In this document: positions 1-8,251 of the stretch, in pieces
How the letters are laid out: every line of letters starts with the position of its first letter
Position numbering within the stretch: the stretch's first letter is position 1
Source of the DNA: Rufibacter radiotolerans
Lineage (GTDB): Bacteria > Bacteroidota > Bacteroidia > Cytophagales > Hymenobacteraceae
DNA: 64,000 nt
NCBI RefSeq assembly: GCF_001078055.1
Contig: NZ_CP010777.1
Span: 3,253,001-3,317,000 of the forward strand
Direction: 5' to 3'
Position numbers and translations under genes: made by a program
Notes under the pieces: model-generated
Seen by the model: only the letters and a program-made list of their open reading frames with translations
Database searches by the model: none
Told to the model about the DNA's origin: nothing

Positions 1-569
1 CAAAGGGGGACGAGGAAGAGGGCAATGTAGGACGGCAAAAGAGAGCCAATGGGGGATAGCAGAAGAGGGCAATGCGTGCGGACAGGTCAAGCCCTGTCCT
101 TACAGGGAATGCGGGGGATTTGTTTTGCCCCTCCAACGCAGGAGACAAGGCAATGCCTTGTCTCTACAGAGGGAATGCATTGGGAATGGTAGAGACAATG
201 GCACCGCCTTGGCTCCAACGGTATCACACTGTAACTGGCGCCCGCTCCTATGACCTCGTAGTGTCCGCAGGTCCTACGAGCGTCTGTGCCAAAGGCTTCT
301 CCCTGTGTGCATTAGCAGGGATATACCCTACCCCATATAAAGCAGGACAGAAAACGTGAGCTGCGGCGGGGCGGCTGGGAAGTTGCAAACTTCCGGCATG
401 GTAGGTCCAAGTTGGAAACTTGAACCAGGTAGAGAACTTTAACCAGGTATAAAAAGGAAAACGCTCCACCACCCGTTGTGCGGAGAGTTAGCGCCAGCGC
501 TCTCCGCAGGTACCGGACAGCCAATCTCCTGATTGGCGTAAAGGCATACAACACCAAACAAAAGCATTC
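1..569. other. Repeat-rich intergenic region, no gene supported
   Basis: Open frames here have no recognisable protein character and overlap sequences that recur elsewhere between genes. A 35-bp stretch at 63-97 recurs identically at 1624-1658, and a 52-bp stretch at 239-290 recurs inverted at 1503-1554 with about 6 mismatches. I therefore read this as intergenic DNA built from short dispersed repeats. Confidence 0.6.
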
Positions 570-1253
570 CTAAACAAAAGGCGGGGCCTCCTCTGGTTTC
601 CAGACAGTTTGGGCAAGCTCGTTCAGGGCCAGACGGGCATCCCGGAAGCCATCGGCAAGTTGGTGGTAGACTTGCGCCAGTTCCAGTTGGTAGGCCAGCT
701 TGTGGGTAGCTACGGTCTTAAAACTGGAGCGGCCTATTTCTTCATAGAACGAGGGGTCTGGGGCTCCCCGCTGCTGCCGGCGCGTAATCCAGGCCCGGAA
801 CATACCCGACAGGAACAGCGCGTAGTTACCCATGTGTACTCGTATCACAAAGGCCTCGGCGGCCGAGGCTGTAGACAGGGCTTCCAGCATTTCTACCAGG
901 TAATGAAACCGGTGCGGCAGTTTCTCATGGGGCATGTGCAGGCGCTGGGTGGAAGAGAACTGCCAGAGCAAGGCGGCAATGTAGTCGGCCAGCTCGCGGT
1001 CTTCTATGCCTTGCCTCCTGAGCACCGTACGCACCAGCACATAGAAATACAACTGCTGCGACACTCCTACCTGCCCTTCACGGGAGAGCAGGGCCTTGGG
1101 CAGGGCCTGGTGGTCCAGCATCTCATCGCGGCACTCGGGGTCGCTGAGCAGTTCCACCAGACTAATATGCCGGGTGCCCTGTGTAGACAAGGCCTTCGCT
1201 ATGAAATCAAAATCCGAGGCGGTGAATTGCGCCCGACAATTGGCTAACACCAT
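570..1253 (-). CDS. Hypothetical protein, 227 aa, unrecognised family
   Basis: A 227-residue soluble protein with no signal peptide or membrane segment. It is rich in Leu, Ala, Arg and Gln and looks mostly alpha-helical. I do not recognise a family. It is the only convincing gene in the first 2.2 kb and lies between two arrays of intergenic repeats. The opposite strand also has a long open frame, but that frame has poor protein composition and is treated as a shadow. The start ATG at 1253 is followed by a coherent N-terminus. The direction is the same as the PLP enzyme downstream, but the gap of about 1 kb makes a shared operon unlikely. Confidence 0.65.
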   Translation of the reverse strand: MVLANCRAQFTASDFDFIAKALSTQGTRHISLVELLSDPECRDEMLDHQALPKALLSREGQVGVSQQLYFYVLVRTVLRRQGIEDRELADYIAALLWQFSSTQRLHMPHEKLPHRFHYLVEMLEALSTASAAEAFVIRVHMGNYALFLSGMFRAWITRRQQRGAPDPSFYEEIGRSSFKTVATHKLAYQLELAQVYHQLADGFRDARLALNELAQTVWKPEEAPPFV

Positions 1254-1400
1254 GGGTCACGCTCCTTTCCAGTGGGTACTACATTAGGTGAGGCTACAGA
1301 TTGAATTATTAAAAGGCGTCCAAGCCTCCTTTTCTTCTTTCCTAAAAACGAACTAGCATTTTAGAATGTTGCTTTGCCTTTGCGCTAACCTACGCCACAG

Positions 1401-1490
1401 CTGTTTTTATCCTGTTTTTCAGAAAACGGCTTCAAAACGGAAACAGCGGTATTCCCTCTCCCCGGGGGAGAGGGCTAGGGTGAGGGGACA
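1401..1490. repeat. Composite repeat: palindrome plus CTCTCCCC-GGGGGAGAG arm
   Basis: Positions 1401-1446 are a degenerate copy of the dispersed palindrome family. It is followed by a GC-rich hairpin around 1456-1477. Read on the minus strand, the same order and flanking bases recur on the plus strand at 2143-2223, so the two are inverted copies of one composite element. Spurious translations such as LALSPGERE from this type of sequence are common in unrelated genomes. Confidence 0.65.
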
Positions 1491-1502
1491 GCGGCGGTTC
1501 CT

Positions 1503-1554
1503 GGCACAGACGCTCGCAGGTCCTCCGGACGCTACGAGGTCTTGGGAGCGGGCG
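1503..1554. repeat. Inverted copy of the 239-290 repeat
   Basis: The reverse complement of 239-290 aligns over 52 bp with about 6 mismatches. Together with the 35-bp direct repeat at 63-97 and 1624-1658, this shows that the intergenic DNA on both sides of the 227-aa gene shares ancestry. Confidence 0.7.
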
Positions 1555-1623
1555 GCAAAGGTGGGTGTGTGGCATATTTCATCTGAAGGAGTGGTCATCC
1601 TGGGCCTTCTAAGGGGGATGCAA

Positions 1624-1658
1624 AAGAGGGCAATGCGTGCGGACAGGTCAAGCCCTGT
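1624..1658. repeat. 35-bp direct repeat, second copy (first at 63-97)
   Basis: Identical over 35 bp to positions 63-97 on the same strand. It is not part of a recognisable transposase gene or insertion sequence. Confidence 0.7.
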
Positions 1659-1677
1659 ACCTACGAACGTGATTTTG

Positions 1678-1748
1678 TAGGGGCAATCCCTTGTGGTTGC
1701 CCTTTGCCGGGGAGCACCGTTAAGGGCAACCACAAGGGATTGCCCCTA
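1678..1748. repeat. 27-bp perfect inverted repeat (REP/MITE-like hairpin)
   Basis: Left arm 1678-1704 and right arm 1722-1748 are perfect reverse complements, with a 17-bp spacer. No T-tract follows, so it is not a typical terminator. It is likely a small non-coding mobile or REP-type palindrome. Confidence 0.7.
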
Positions 1749-1986
1749 TACCAGTAACACCGCTCTTCCGGATTTGCAATCCGGAAGCACCGAAAGGGGG
1801 ATTTACAATCCCCTTGCGGGTTTTCCTGACAATGCCCCTACGGTGGAAACGCAAACCCTCCCTCCCCCGACAGGACGGAAGATAGACTTCCTCATGGGCA
1901 ACAAGTGCCGTTTGGCCTGTCAGGGGACAGGCCAAGGAAAAAGGATTGATAAATCCGGAGGAGCAGATAGTTAATTGTTGGTTACC

Positions 1987-2075
1987 GTAGGGGCGTATCG
2001 CATACGCCCTAACCCAGAGGAGGGAACGTGGTTGGTGCGCCATCTGCCGAAAGGGCGTATGCGATACGCCCCTAC
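1987..2075. repeat. 24-bp perfect inverted repeat flanking 41 bp
   Basis: Arms 1987-2010 and 2052-2075 are perfect reverse complements with core GGGGCGTATCGCATACGCCC, itself partly palindromic. The arrangement of identical inverted ends around a short spacer resembles a very small non-autonomous element. Confidence 0.65.
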
Positions 2076-2142
2076 GTTTGGAAATGAAATCTACCGCCGC
2101 TTTAGGGAATTGGCCGTTACAACTAACACCTGCTTCCCCTTC

Positions 2143-2223
2143 ATCCTACCCTTCTCCCTTAAGGGAGAAGGAACTGCGCTATTCCGTTTTGAGGCAGTTT
2201 TCCGGAAACCAGGCCCAAAACGA
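2143..2223. repeat. Composite palindrome repeat, second copy
   Basis: A CTTCTCCCTTAAGGGAGAAG hairpin is followed by a degenerate copy of the GTTTTGAGGCAG-type palindrome at about 2184-2223. This is the inverted counterpart of 1401-1490. Confidence 0.65.
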
Positions 2224-2258
2224 AAACTCCCTGCTGGTGCAATACCAGCAGGGAGTTT
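2224..2258 (-). terminator. Intrinsic terminator after the PLP enzyme gene
   Basis: A perfect 15-bp stem (2224-2238 with 2244-2258) and a 5-nt loop lie just beyond the stop codon of the minus-strand gene ending at 2281. A T-rich stretch follows on that strand. Confidence 0.8.
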
Positions 2259-2280
2259 GATAAATATGAAAAGTCTGGGT

Positions 2281-3420
2281 TTAGCCAATGGCCTGCTCCA
2301 GATCCGAAATCAGGTCTTCTACGTCTTCAATACCCACACTCAATCTAATGAGCGAGTCTGACAAGCCACCTTTCAGGCGCTTTGCCTGCGGGATGCTGGC
2401 GTGGGTCATGGTGGCCGGGTGTCCGCAGAGGGACTCCACGCCGCCCAAAGACTCGGCTAAGGCGAAGTAGTGCAGTTTCTCCAGTACCTGGATGGCGTCT
2501 TCCTGTTTGTCGCCTTTGAGTACGAAGGAAATCATGCCCCCGAAATCGCGCATCTGGTCTTTGGCAATCTGATGATTGGGATGGCTCTCAAAGCCGGGCC
2601 AGAACACTTTCTCTACTTTGGGGTGCTGGCGCAGGTACTCGGCAATGGCCTTTCCGTTCTCGCAGTGGCGTTGCATACGTATGTGCAGGGTCTTAATGCC
2701 ACGCAGCACCAGGAAGCAATCCTGCGGGCCCGGGGTTCCGCCGCAGGCGTTCTGCAGGAAGGCCAGTTGCTCAGCCAGGGCATCGTCTTTCACCACTATG
2801 GCGCCCATCACCACATCTGAGTGACCGGCCATATATTTGGTGAGCGAGTGCATGACAATATCGGCGCCCAGGTCTAAAGGCGTCTGCAGGTACGGCGTGG
2901 AGAAGGTGTTGTCCACCACCAGCAGCAGGTTGTGCTTTTTACAGATGTCGGCGGCGCCTTTAATGTCAATGATGTTGAGCAAGGGGTTGGTGGGCGTTTC
3001 TACCCAGACCATTTTGGTGTTCTCGGTAACATACTGCTCAATGCTGCTGATATCGGCCATAGAAACGAACCGGAACTTGATGCCGTAATTCTGGAACACC
3101 TTGGTGAAGATGCGGTAGGTGCCGCCGTACAGGTCGTTGGTGGCAATGACCTCGTCGCCGGGCTTCAGCATTTTAATGATGCAGTCGGTAGCGGCCATGC
3201 CCGAGGCGAAGCACAGGCCGTGTTTGCCGTTTTCCAGCGCCGCCAGGGAATTCTGCAGCGCGGTGCGGGTGGGGTTGTGGGTACGGGAATATTCATAGCC
3301 TTTGTGGTCGCCGGGCGAGCGCTGCACATAGGTGGAGGTCTGGTAAATAGGCGTCATGATGGCGCCCGTGGTAGGGTCTGGCTCTACCCCTGCGTGTATG
3401 GTTTTGGTTCCGAATTTCAT
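2281..3420 (-). CDS. Cystathionine gamma-synthase / gamma-lyase family PLP enzyme
   Basis: A 379-aa cytosolic enzyme of the Cys/Met metabolism PLP-dependent family (type I fold). It carries the family signatures: YEYSRTHNPTR near residues 42-52, the SGMAA loop near 73-77, the VDNTFSTPYLQ Asp loop near 169-179, and the PLP lysine in HSLTKYMAGHSD (Lys195). Length is normal. Family members either join cysteine to an activated homoserine or split cystathionine; sequence alone does not let me choose between metB-like synthase and mccB/CTH-like lyase. It is monocistronic, with its own terminator, and diverges from the TVP38 gene. Confidence 0.92.
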   Translation of the reverse strand: MKFGTKTIHAGVEPDPTTGAIMTPIYQTSTYVQRSPGDHKGYEYSRTHNPTRTALQNSLAALENGKHGLCFASGMAATDCIIKMLKPGDEVIATNDLYGGTYRIFTKVFQNYGIKFRFVSMADISSIEQYVTENTKMVWVETPTNPLLNIIDIKGAADICKKHNLLLVVDNTFSTPYLQTPLDLGADIVMHSLTKYMAGHSDVVMGAIVVKDDALAEQLAFLQNACGGTPGPQDCFLVLRGIKTLHIRMQRHCENGKAIAEYLRQHPKVEKVFWPGFESHPNHQIAKDQMRDFGGMISFVLKGDKQEDAIQVLEKLHYFALAESLGGVESLCGHPATMTHASIPQAKRLKGGLSDSLIRLSVGIEDVEDLISDLEQAIG

Positions 3421-3549
3421 AGTGTCCTTATACGGTTGTAGCCGCGCAAGTTAGCCAAATTGACCCCAAGTTCCCAAAGGCCCTATTCCAGACCCTTGCC
3501 CCGTTTTTCACGTACTTTTCAAAATTTAGCCGATATTGGCAAAACTCTT

Positions 3550-4260
3550 ATGTGGAAAAAACTCCTGCAACAGAACACGGGCACCCTGGTCTACTCCGCT
3601 TTGCTGGTGGTGGTACCGGTGCTGGTCAGTTCTGCCCTGGCGCTCTGGCTCTATAACAACCAGGCCATGATGCAAGCCCTCACCGGCTGGCAGATGCTGC
3701 TGTATTTTGTGGTGGTGTCTCTGACGATGGCCTTCGCGCTTACGCCTACCACCTTTGTGGCGCTGGCCACCGGCTTCTTTCTGGGCTGGACCGGGTTTCC
3801 GGGCGTGGTGGTCTCGTATGGCATTGCGGCCCTCATTGGCTATGGCATGGCCCGGCTGGTGGACCAGGGCAAGCTGGAGAAGCTATTGCACCAGTTCCCC
3901 AAGGCCGAGGGCGTGATGGAAGAACTGCGCGACCAGAGCTGGAGCCTGATTATCCTGACCCGTATCTCGCCGGTACTGCCCTTCGCGTTTATGACCTTCG
4001 TGCTGTCTTTGGTGCAGGTGCCGCGCCTGCGCTTTCTGCTGGCCAGCATGGTGGGCATGCTGCCCCGCACGCTGTTCTTCTTCTGGGTGGGCACCCAGGC
4101 CCAGGACCTGCTGTCTTTGCTGCAAGACCCCAACGCCGGCACCGGCGGCAAGCTTTTAATGGGTGCCTTGGTGATCATTTCCCTGGGCGGGCTATATGTG
4201 CTGCTGAACCGGGCGTTTAAAAAAGCCTTATCCCGGAAAAAATCAGGAGGGGTCGCGTAG
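3550..4260 (+). CDS. TVP38/TMEM64 family (VTT domain) inner-membrane protein
   Basis: About 236 aa with several hydrophobic segments (near residues 12-32, 45-85, 135-165, 205-225). It has the VTT/SNARE-associated core: a re-entrant region around PTTFVALATGFFLGW, a LTRISPVLPFAFMTF motif, and a PRTLFFFWVG segment. DedA/TVP38-type proteins are thought to act in membrane lipid or undecaprenyl-phosphate transport; the substrate cannot be read here. I chose the ATG at 3550 because an upstream in-frame start at 3460 adds about 30 residues without family character and overlaps the promoter region. It is the last chromosomal protein gene before the island. Confidence 0.85.
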   Translation: MWKKLLQQNTGTLVYSALLVVVPVLVSSALALWLYNNQAMMQALTGWQMLLYFVVVSLTMAFALTPTTFVALATGFFLGWTGFPGVVVSYGIAALIGYGMARLVDQGKLEKLLHQFPKAEGVMEELRDQSWSLIILTRISPVLPFAFMTFVLSLVQVPRLRFLLASMVGMLPRTLFFFWVGTQAQDLLSLLQDPNAGTGGKLLMGALVIISLGGLYVLLNRAFKKALSRKKSGGVA

Positions 4261-4340
4261 GGAGTCAAACCTCAAACCGGTTGATTTTCAGTCAGAATGG
4301 GATACGCCACATATTTTTCTTGAAAATCTTTAGCCAGAAC

Positions 4341-4371
4341 TTGCGTATAAGGGGTTCACCTGCTACCTTTG
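4341..4371 (+). promoter_or_regulatory. Promoter of tRNA-Arg: TTG ... TAnnTTTG
   Basis: TTG at 4341-4343 and TACCTTTG at 4364-4371 are separated by 20 bp, which matches the Bacteroidota -33/-7 consensus. Transcription would begin about 10 nt before the tRNA 5' end at 4387. Confidence 0.75.
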
Positions 4372-4386
4372 CATCACTAAATAACT

Positions 4387-4460
4387 GGTCACGTAGCTCA
4401 ACTGGATAGAGCATCTGACTACGAATCAGAAGGTTTGGGGTTCGACTCCCTACGCGACCA
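4387..4460 (+). tRNA. tRNA-Arg(ACG), integration target
   Basis: Cloverleaf elements are visible: D stem GCTC/GAGC, anticodon stem TCTGA/TCAGA around loop CTACGAA (anticodon ACG), and T arm TGGGG-TTCGACT-CCCTA. The acceptor stem is GGTCACG with CGCGACC, which leaves an A5-C68 mismatch. The 3' CCA is not encoded after discriminator A (4460). The 3' half, from 4416, is also the left attachment repeat, so integration of the island recreated an intact tRNA. Both 46-bp copies carry the same C68, so the mismatch did not arise from the most recent insertion. Confidence 0.93.
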
Positions 4461-4461
4461 C
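4416..4461 (+). repeat. attL, 46-bp direct repeat (within tRNA-Arg)
   Basis: Identical over 46 bp to 46775-46820. It starts in the anticodon stem and ends one base past the tRNA discriminator. Confidence 0.95.
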
Positions 4462-4470
4462 TTCATAATC

Positions 4471-4507
4471 AGCCACTTACGAGATAAAACTTGTAAGTGG
4501 CTTTTTT
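4471..4507 (+). terminator. Island-supplied terminator for tRNA-Arg
   Basis: A 10-bp stem (4471-4480 with 4493-4502) is followed by a T-run. It lies 10 nt beyond the tRNA and inside the island. It substitutes for the original terminator, which integration moved to 46830-46861. Confidence 0.85.
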
Positions 4508-4509
4508 GT

Positions 4510-4530
4510 TTGCACACAATTTGCACACAA
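4510..4530 (+). repeat. Left copy of tandem TTGCACACAA motif
   Basis: Two TTGCACACAA units are separated by one T. The same 21 bp occurs at 46644-46664 in the same orientation, just upstream of the integrase gene. The positions 49 bp inside attL and 110 bp inside attR suit arm-type integrase (or excisionase) binding sites. Confidence 0.7.
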
Positions 4531-4675
4531 CCTTCTTTGATTCTTACACTTAGGAACTTGATTCTATTCTCTATTTCTACTAACAGAATATTAGTTAATC
4601 TCAACTTGTCCAGCATACACACCATTATATATTTTTTGCAATTATGGATTAGTTTATATATATTTATTAGTATAT

Positions 4676-5452
4676 ATGAAACTTGTTTACCTCTTCTTCC
4701 TGTCAGTAATTATCCTGACTAGTTGTATCAAAAAGAAAGACGCTATAGTCCCAAACGGTCAAACTTTGCATGACCGTTTTCCTGTGCCTGACGGTTTTAC
4801 TGAAGATAAGGCACCGCTAAAAAGCTATGCTAAGTACCTTAAAGAATACCCACTAAAACTACATACACACAAAGCAAGATATTGGAACGGGAGAGAAAAT
4901 ACTAACTATGCCTATGCGGCCGTATTGGATTTAAAGATTTTTGCAGGCCGTGACCTGGAACAGTGCGCAGATGTGATCATGCATGTAAAGAGTGATTACC
5001 ACAAATCACGAAAAGAGTATACATCACTCACCTTTTCCACCTTCGGCAACCAAAAGGTGGTCTACAAGGGAAACTACCAAAAATTCCTATTAGAAGCATT
5101 TGACCGGTGCAACACACAATCACTGAACCAAGACCTAGTTCAAGTGACTGATGCAATAAAGGCTGGAGACGTATTTAACCGCTGGAAACGAGGAAAGACA
5201 GGGCACATCCTTTTGGTGCTCCGTGTGGCGAGAGACTCAGATGGGAATGAAATATTTCAATTGGCACAGGGAGGCACACCGGCACATGAGATGCAAGTCA
5301 TTTATAATGAGAGATTATTCTCGTCCTTCAATTACTGGTTTACTTTAGATGGACTGCCCCAAAGGTTTAAAGCGAAGAACCTCTACAGGTTCAAGCAAAC
5401 AAAGAGAAGACCAGAAATCGCAACTAAAAGCATTAAGCGGGGGTTGAACTAA
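4676..5452 (+). CDS. DUF4846 domain lipoprotein
   Basis: 258 aa with a lipoprotein signal (hydrophobic residues 3-16, then LTSC at about 15-18 as lipobox). The mature part matches DUF4846: VPDGF near the start, KSYAKYLKEYPLK, an A-V-LD-K segment leading to RDLEQCADVIMHVKSDY, a GDVF motif and GHILLVLRVA, then a LAQGGTPAHEMQV motif. The function of DUF4846 is not established; the conserved Cys/His/Gln pattern suggests an enzyme-like fold outside the cytoplasm. It is the first island gene and converges with the SanA-like gene 4 bp away. Its AT-rich composition differs from the chromosome flank. Confidence 0.8.
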   Translation: MKLVYLFFLSVIILTSCIKKKDAIVPNGQTLHDRFPVPDGFTEDKAPLKSYAKYLKEYPLKLHTHKARYWNGRENTNYAYAAVLDLKIFAGRDLEQCADVIMHVKSDYHKSRKEYTSLTFSTFGNQKVVYKGNYQKFLLEAFDRCNTQSLNQDLVQVTDAIKAGDVFNRWKRGKTGHILLVLRVARDSDGNEIFQLAQGGTPAHEMQVIYNERLFSSFNYWFTLDGLPQRFKAKNLYRFKQTKRRPEIATKSIKRGLN

Positions 5453-5456
5453 TAAT

Positions 5457-6101
5457 TCAACCTTTGTCTCCTATAGGAATAAAATCCCCAAGGAATTTTG
5501 CCTCGGTACCAAATATGAAGTCAGCGATAGCTAGTACCCTGGCAAACTTCTCCCTTATCTTGGTTTTCAACCCTCCCCTACTGCGCACGTCATTTGCATT
5601 GAAAGCGATGGCTTCCAACCCCAGTCTTTGAGCAATGTACAGTGCCCTCTCATTATGGAACAGCTGGGACACGATGGTAATTTTTGACTGCCCAAAGACT
5701 TCTTTCTCCCGGATGACTGAGTCAAATGTTCGGAGACCGGCAAAGTCTAGGTACAGCCTAGAAGAGTCAATTCCCTCCTTAATCAAGGCGTCCTTCATAT
5801 CCTGGGGCTCATTATAACCCCTACGACTATTGTCCCCGCTGATGATCAGGTACTTCACCTTATTTCCGTTCAACAACGCTTTCGCAGCAGTTATGCGGTT
5901 CTTGAAATACCAGTTTGTGGCCCCTCTCCTAGTTGATTTTGATGTACCTAGCAGTAAACCCACCCTGTTGTAGGGAAGATCATCCATGTTTGAGTAAACA
6001 AATTTTTCCGTTGCCCCTTCTATGTGGGAATCAGCTAAAGCCAAAAGGAAAACAATCAATATAAATACCCCACTAAGCAAAATCACTAACTTTTTTAGCA
6101 T
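5457..6101 (-). CDS. SanA/YdcF-like (DUF218, ElyC family) membrane-anchored protein
   Basis: 214 aa: one N-terminal membrane anchor (residues 5-23), then a DUF218-type domain with VGLLLGTSK near residue 46, ITAAKALLNGNKVKYLIISGDN near 70-91, EPQDMKDALIKEGI near 98-111, and late VSQLFHNERALYIAQRLGL. E. coli SanA/ElyC/YdcF proteins contribute to envelope integrity; the chemistry is uncertain. It is cargo in the left end of the island. The gene stands alone between DUF4846 (convergent) and the end of the six-gene operon. Confidence 0.85.
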   Translation of the reverse strand: MLKKLVILLSGVFILIVFLLALADSHIEGATEKFVYSNMDDLPYNRVGLLLGTSKSTRRGATNWYFKNRITAAKALLNGNKVKYLIISGDNSRRGYNEPQDMKDALIKEGIDSSRLYLDFAGLRTFDSVIREKEVFGQSKITIVSQLFHNERALYIAQRLGLEAIAFNANDVRSRGGLKTKIREKFARVLAIADFIFGTEAKFLGDFIPIGDKG

Positions 6102-6216
6102 TTAATTCGAAAACACATTTTGGCAAACAGAGTAGATTGCAACTCAAAAGCTAGCAATTAGGGAGATTATAAACCCCCTTGTACAGTTAACTGAAGCAGG
6201 TGGTAGCGATGTCTAG

Positions 6217-6414
6217 CTAATTCTTTCTTTTAGAACTAAATCTCTTTTTAAAAGAAAGTCCAGTACCTGGCAGTGAAGCATTGATACTTTTGTCCCCATT
6301 GATATTCCCACCTACTCTTACACCTCCAGCCCCAATGCTTACACCTATTCCGGTTTTGCTCAAGGTAATATTTAAAGGTCCGATCTTGATTGTTTTTCTG
6401 AAGGATAAGCCCAT
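6217..6414 (-). CDS. DUF4236 domain small protein
   Basis: 65 aa. The whole length fits DUF4236: an MGLSFRKTIKIGP start, then LSKTGIGVSIGAGGVRVG and SLPGTGLSFKKR, the typical glycine-rich repeat pattern ending in a basic tail. Function is unknown; members are often fused or linked to membrane-associated proteins. It is the last gene of the operon 13698-6217, starting 8 bp after the DUF4407 stop, so it is probably co-translated with the kinase/phosphatase set. Confidence 0.8.
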   Translation of the reverse strand: MGLSFRKTIKIGPLNITLSKTGIGVSIGAGGVRVGGNINGDKSINASLPGTGLSFKKRFSSKRKN

Positions 6415-6422
6415 ATCTTTAA

Positions 6423-8222
6423 TTAATTCACTGCACTCATTTCTAAGCGTTTTATGCCATTAGTGTGCACAAGGCTTAGATTATTTTCCGTTAGCGATGT
6501 TATTTTGTACTTATCTGCCTTGCCGCTTAAGTCAATGGTGATGAAATTTTTGTCCAGTGCATCAAATAGCCATTCACCTTTCTCTTTAAGTTTTCCCTCA
6601 ACTATTTTATGCAAATTGTTAGGTTCATTAGGGTTATAAAAAATATACATCTCATTTTGCTTAGCATCTAGATGCCGCCACTGCTTTCTCAATAGGACAC
6701 TGGGCTCAATCTGAGTTACAATAGGCATGTTGGGGATTGTATGAGACGTTGAAGGAATTCCCGTATCAAATGAAGGGCTAACTGGTACATTTGGCACAAC
6801 AGGAAGTATAACATCAGGCTTGGCTGTTATTGGAGTTTGAGCAATGCTTACCTTAGGAGCTAATTTCGCTTTCTCATTTTTGTGCCATTCTTTGAGTGTG
6901 CGTTTTGCAATGTCTTGTTGTTTAGTAGCGATTTCCTGCAGGATATCCTTATTCAAGCTTATTTCTTGATCATAACGTTCTTTTTCAACCTGCTTTGCTA
7001 TTGCAATTTCATTGTCAAATCGAATTTTCTCTTTCTGCCGGAGAACTTCAAGATTATTTGCTAGTGACAGAGCAAAGGATTTTTCATGGTAAAAGAGTTT
7101 CCTATCATAGTCTCCAAGAGGAGTTTTTAGCTTTACAATTGTAGGTAGGATCTCAATAGTAAAAAACAGTATCCGGATTACCCATAAGAAGAACCACACA
7201 CCTGCATCACTCTTTGCAGCATTTTCCATAGCTACATACTGCCGGACAAATCCTCGATCCTTTTGTTTTTTTTCATATTCAGCCTTTTCTTTTTTTATGA
7301 CATCCTGCAAGCTATCTTTTCGAGCAGTCTCCCTCTTTTTTCTTTCCTCTGCTGATTCACCGAGCTTTTTCTGATTTGCACGGTAATCTTCTGCAAGGGC
7401 ATCTGCCTCAGCAGCTTTTTTATTTTTCTTAGCTCCCCAATCTCTTGCCTCACGTTTAAATTGGGCTTCCTCATTCCTTTTTGCTAAATATGTGTTCCAA
7501 TTTCTACCTCTCCTTTCTTGGTGGATATATGTTTGATTTGTTTCAGGATTATATTTTTGAACATAAGTTTTGGCTAAAGCTCGTTCCTTCTCTATCCTCG
7601 CCTGAGATGCATATTTCAAGGCATCAATTTCAGATTTACCAAAAATCAGTGCTTCATCATGCAGGCTACGCCACCCAGGGATACTACTATTTGCTGCATT
7701 AGCCTTTTCTGAGGCTTCTTTCGCAATTATTTCTTGCTTCTCTTCCTCTTTCGCTACTCCTTCTATCCCTGTATTGTCTTTAAGTTTAGAACCATAGTTG
7801 GAAATCGAATTTTGAATATCCTCATCTAATTGGATATTTATAACTTTCTCAAATATTTTAATCTCCAGAGGGATAGAAATCATGAATGCTAAAAGGGCAG
7901 CCAGTACAAGACGTGTGAGAAACGGCTCCCAAAAGCTTTGTTTTTCTTTTGTCGGATCTTTTTTAAGAGTAACAACCATGCTGCGGTCTATGCTAAATAT
8001 GAGCAGGCCCCAAACAAATCCGAAAACTATGGTAGCAATCCAATTTCCATCACTAAACCTAAAGGCGGCAAAGCCTCCTGCCAGAGCTGCAAAGAGACAA
8101 GTCATAAAAATGGTAAAGCCAATACCGGCTTGTCTATTGTAATCACCTGGACATTGTTTCAAAAGAGATATTTCAACTCCTGAAAACAACCAAAAAAAAT
8201 ATTGAATGCTTGTATACGGCAT
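6423..8222 (-). CDS. DUF4407 membrane protein with long coiled coil
   Basis: 599 aa. Membrane segments lie near residues 33-53, 60-80 and 105-125, and a fourth near 345-370. Between the third and fourth is a long charged coiled coil (about 130-330, runs of E/K/R/Q/A). The motif GLLIFSIDRSMVV in the second helix is the DUF4407 hallmark (cytosol-proximal Asp-Arg). The C-terminal part (370-599) is Pro-rich and then a folded region. DUF4407 function is unknown. It lies 29 bp after the Ig-kinase gene and 8 bp before DUF4236 in a six-gene operon, so it may be the membrane sensor or effector of that phosphosignalling set. This role is inference. Confidence 0.8.
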   Translation of the reverse strand: MPYTSIQYFFWLFSGVEISLLKQCPGDYNRQAGIGFTIFMTCLFAALAGGFAAFRFSDGNWIATIVFGFVWGLLIFSIDRSMVVTLKKDPTKEKQSFWEPFLTRLVLAALLAFMISIPLEIKIFEKVINIQLDEDIQNSISNYGSKLKDNTGIEGVAKEEEKQEIIAKEASEKANAANSSIPGWRSLHDEALIFGKSEIDALKYASQARIEKERALAKTYVQKYNPETNQTYIHQERRGRNWNTYLAKRNEEAQFKREARDWGAKKNKKAAEADALAEDYRANQKKLGESAEERKKRETARKDSLQDVIKKEKAEYEKKQKDRGFVRQYVAMENAAKSDAGVWFFLWVIRILFFTIEILPTIVKLKTPLGDYDRKLFYHEKSFALSLANNLEVLRQKEKIRFDNEIAIAKQVEKERYDQEISLNKDILQEIATKQQDIAKRTLKEWHKNEKAKLAPKVSIAQTPITAKPDVILPVVPNVPVSPSFDTGIPSTSHTIPNMPIVTQIEPSVLLRKQWRHLDAKQNEMYIFYNPNEPNNLHKIVEGKLKEKGEWLFDALDKNFITIDLSGKADKYKITSLTENNLSLVHTNGIKRLEMSAVN

Positions 8223-8251
8223 ATATTAAAATGAAATTCTGAATAGTGGAT

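Noticed and set aside
609..1247. Long plus-strand open frame opposite the 227-aa gene
   Set aside because: Composition is that of a GC-rich shadow frame (many Gly, Gln, Arg, Val), with no domain character; the minus-strand frame is more protein-like.
1366..2361. Open frames across the repeat region 1.37-2.36 kb on both strands
   Set aside because: They translate repeats and palindromes, including the LALSPGERE-type string known from spurious ORFs; no coherent protein.
4419..4625. Minus-strand 68-aa frame over the tRNA and left island end
   Set aside because: It reads through tRNA antisense, terminator and TTGCACACAA repeats; shares CVQIVCK with the integrase upstream frame only because of the repeat.
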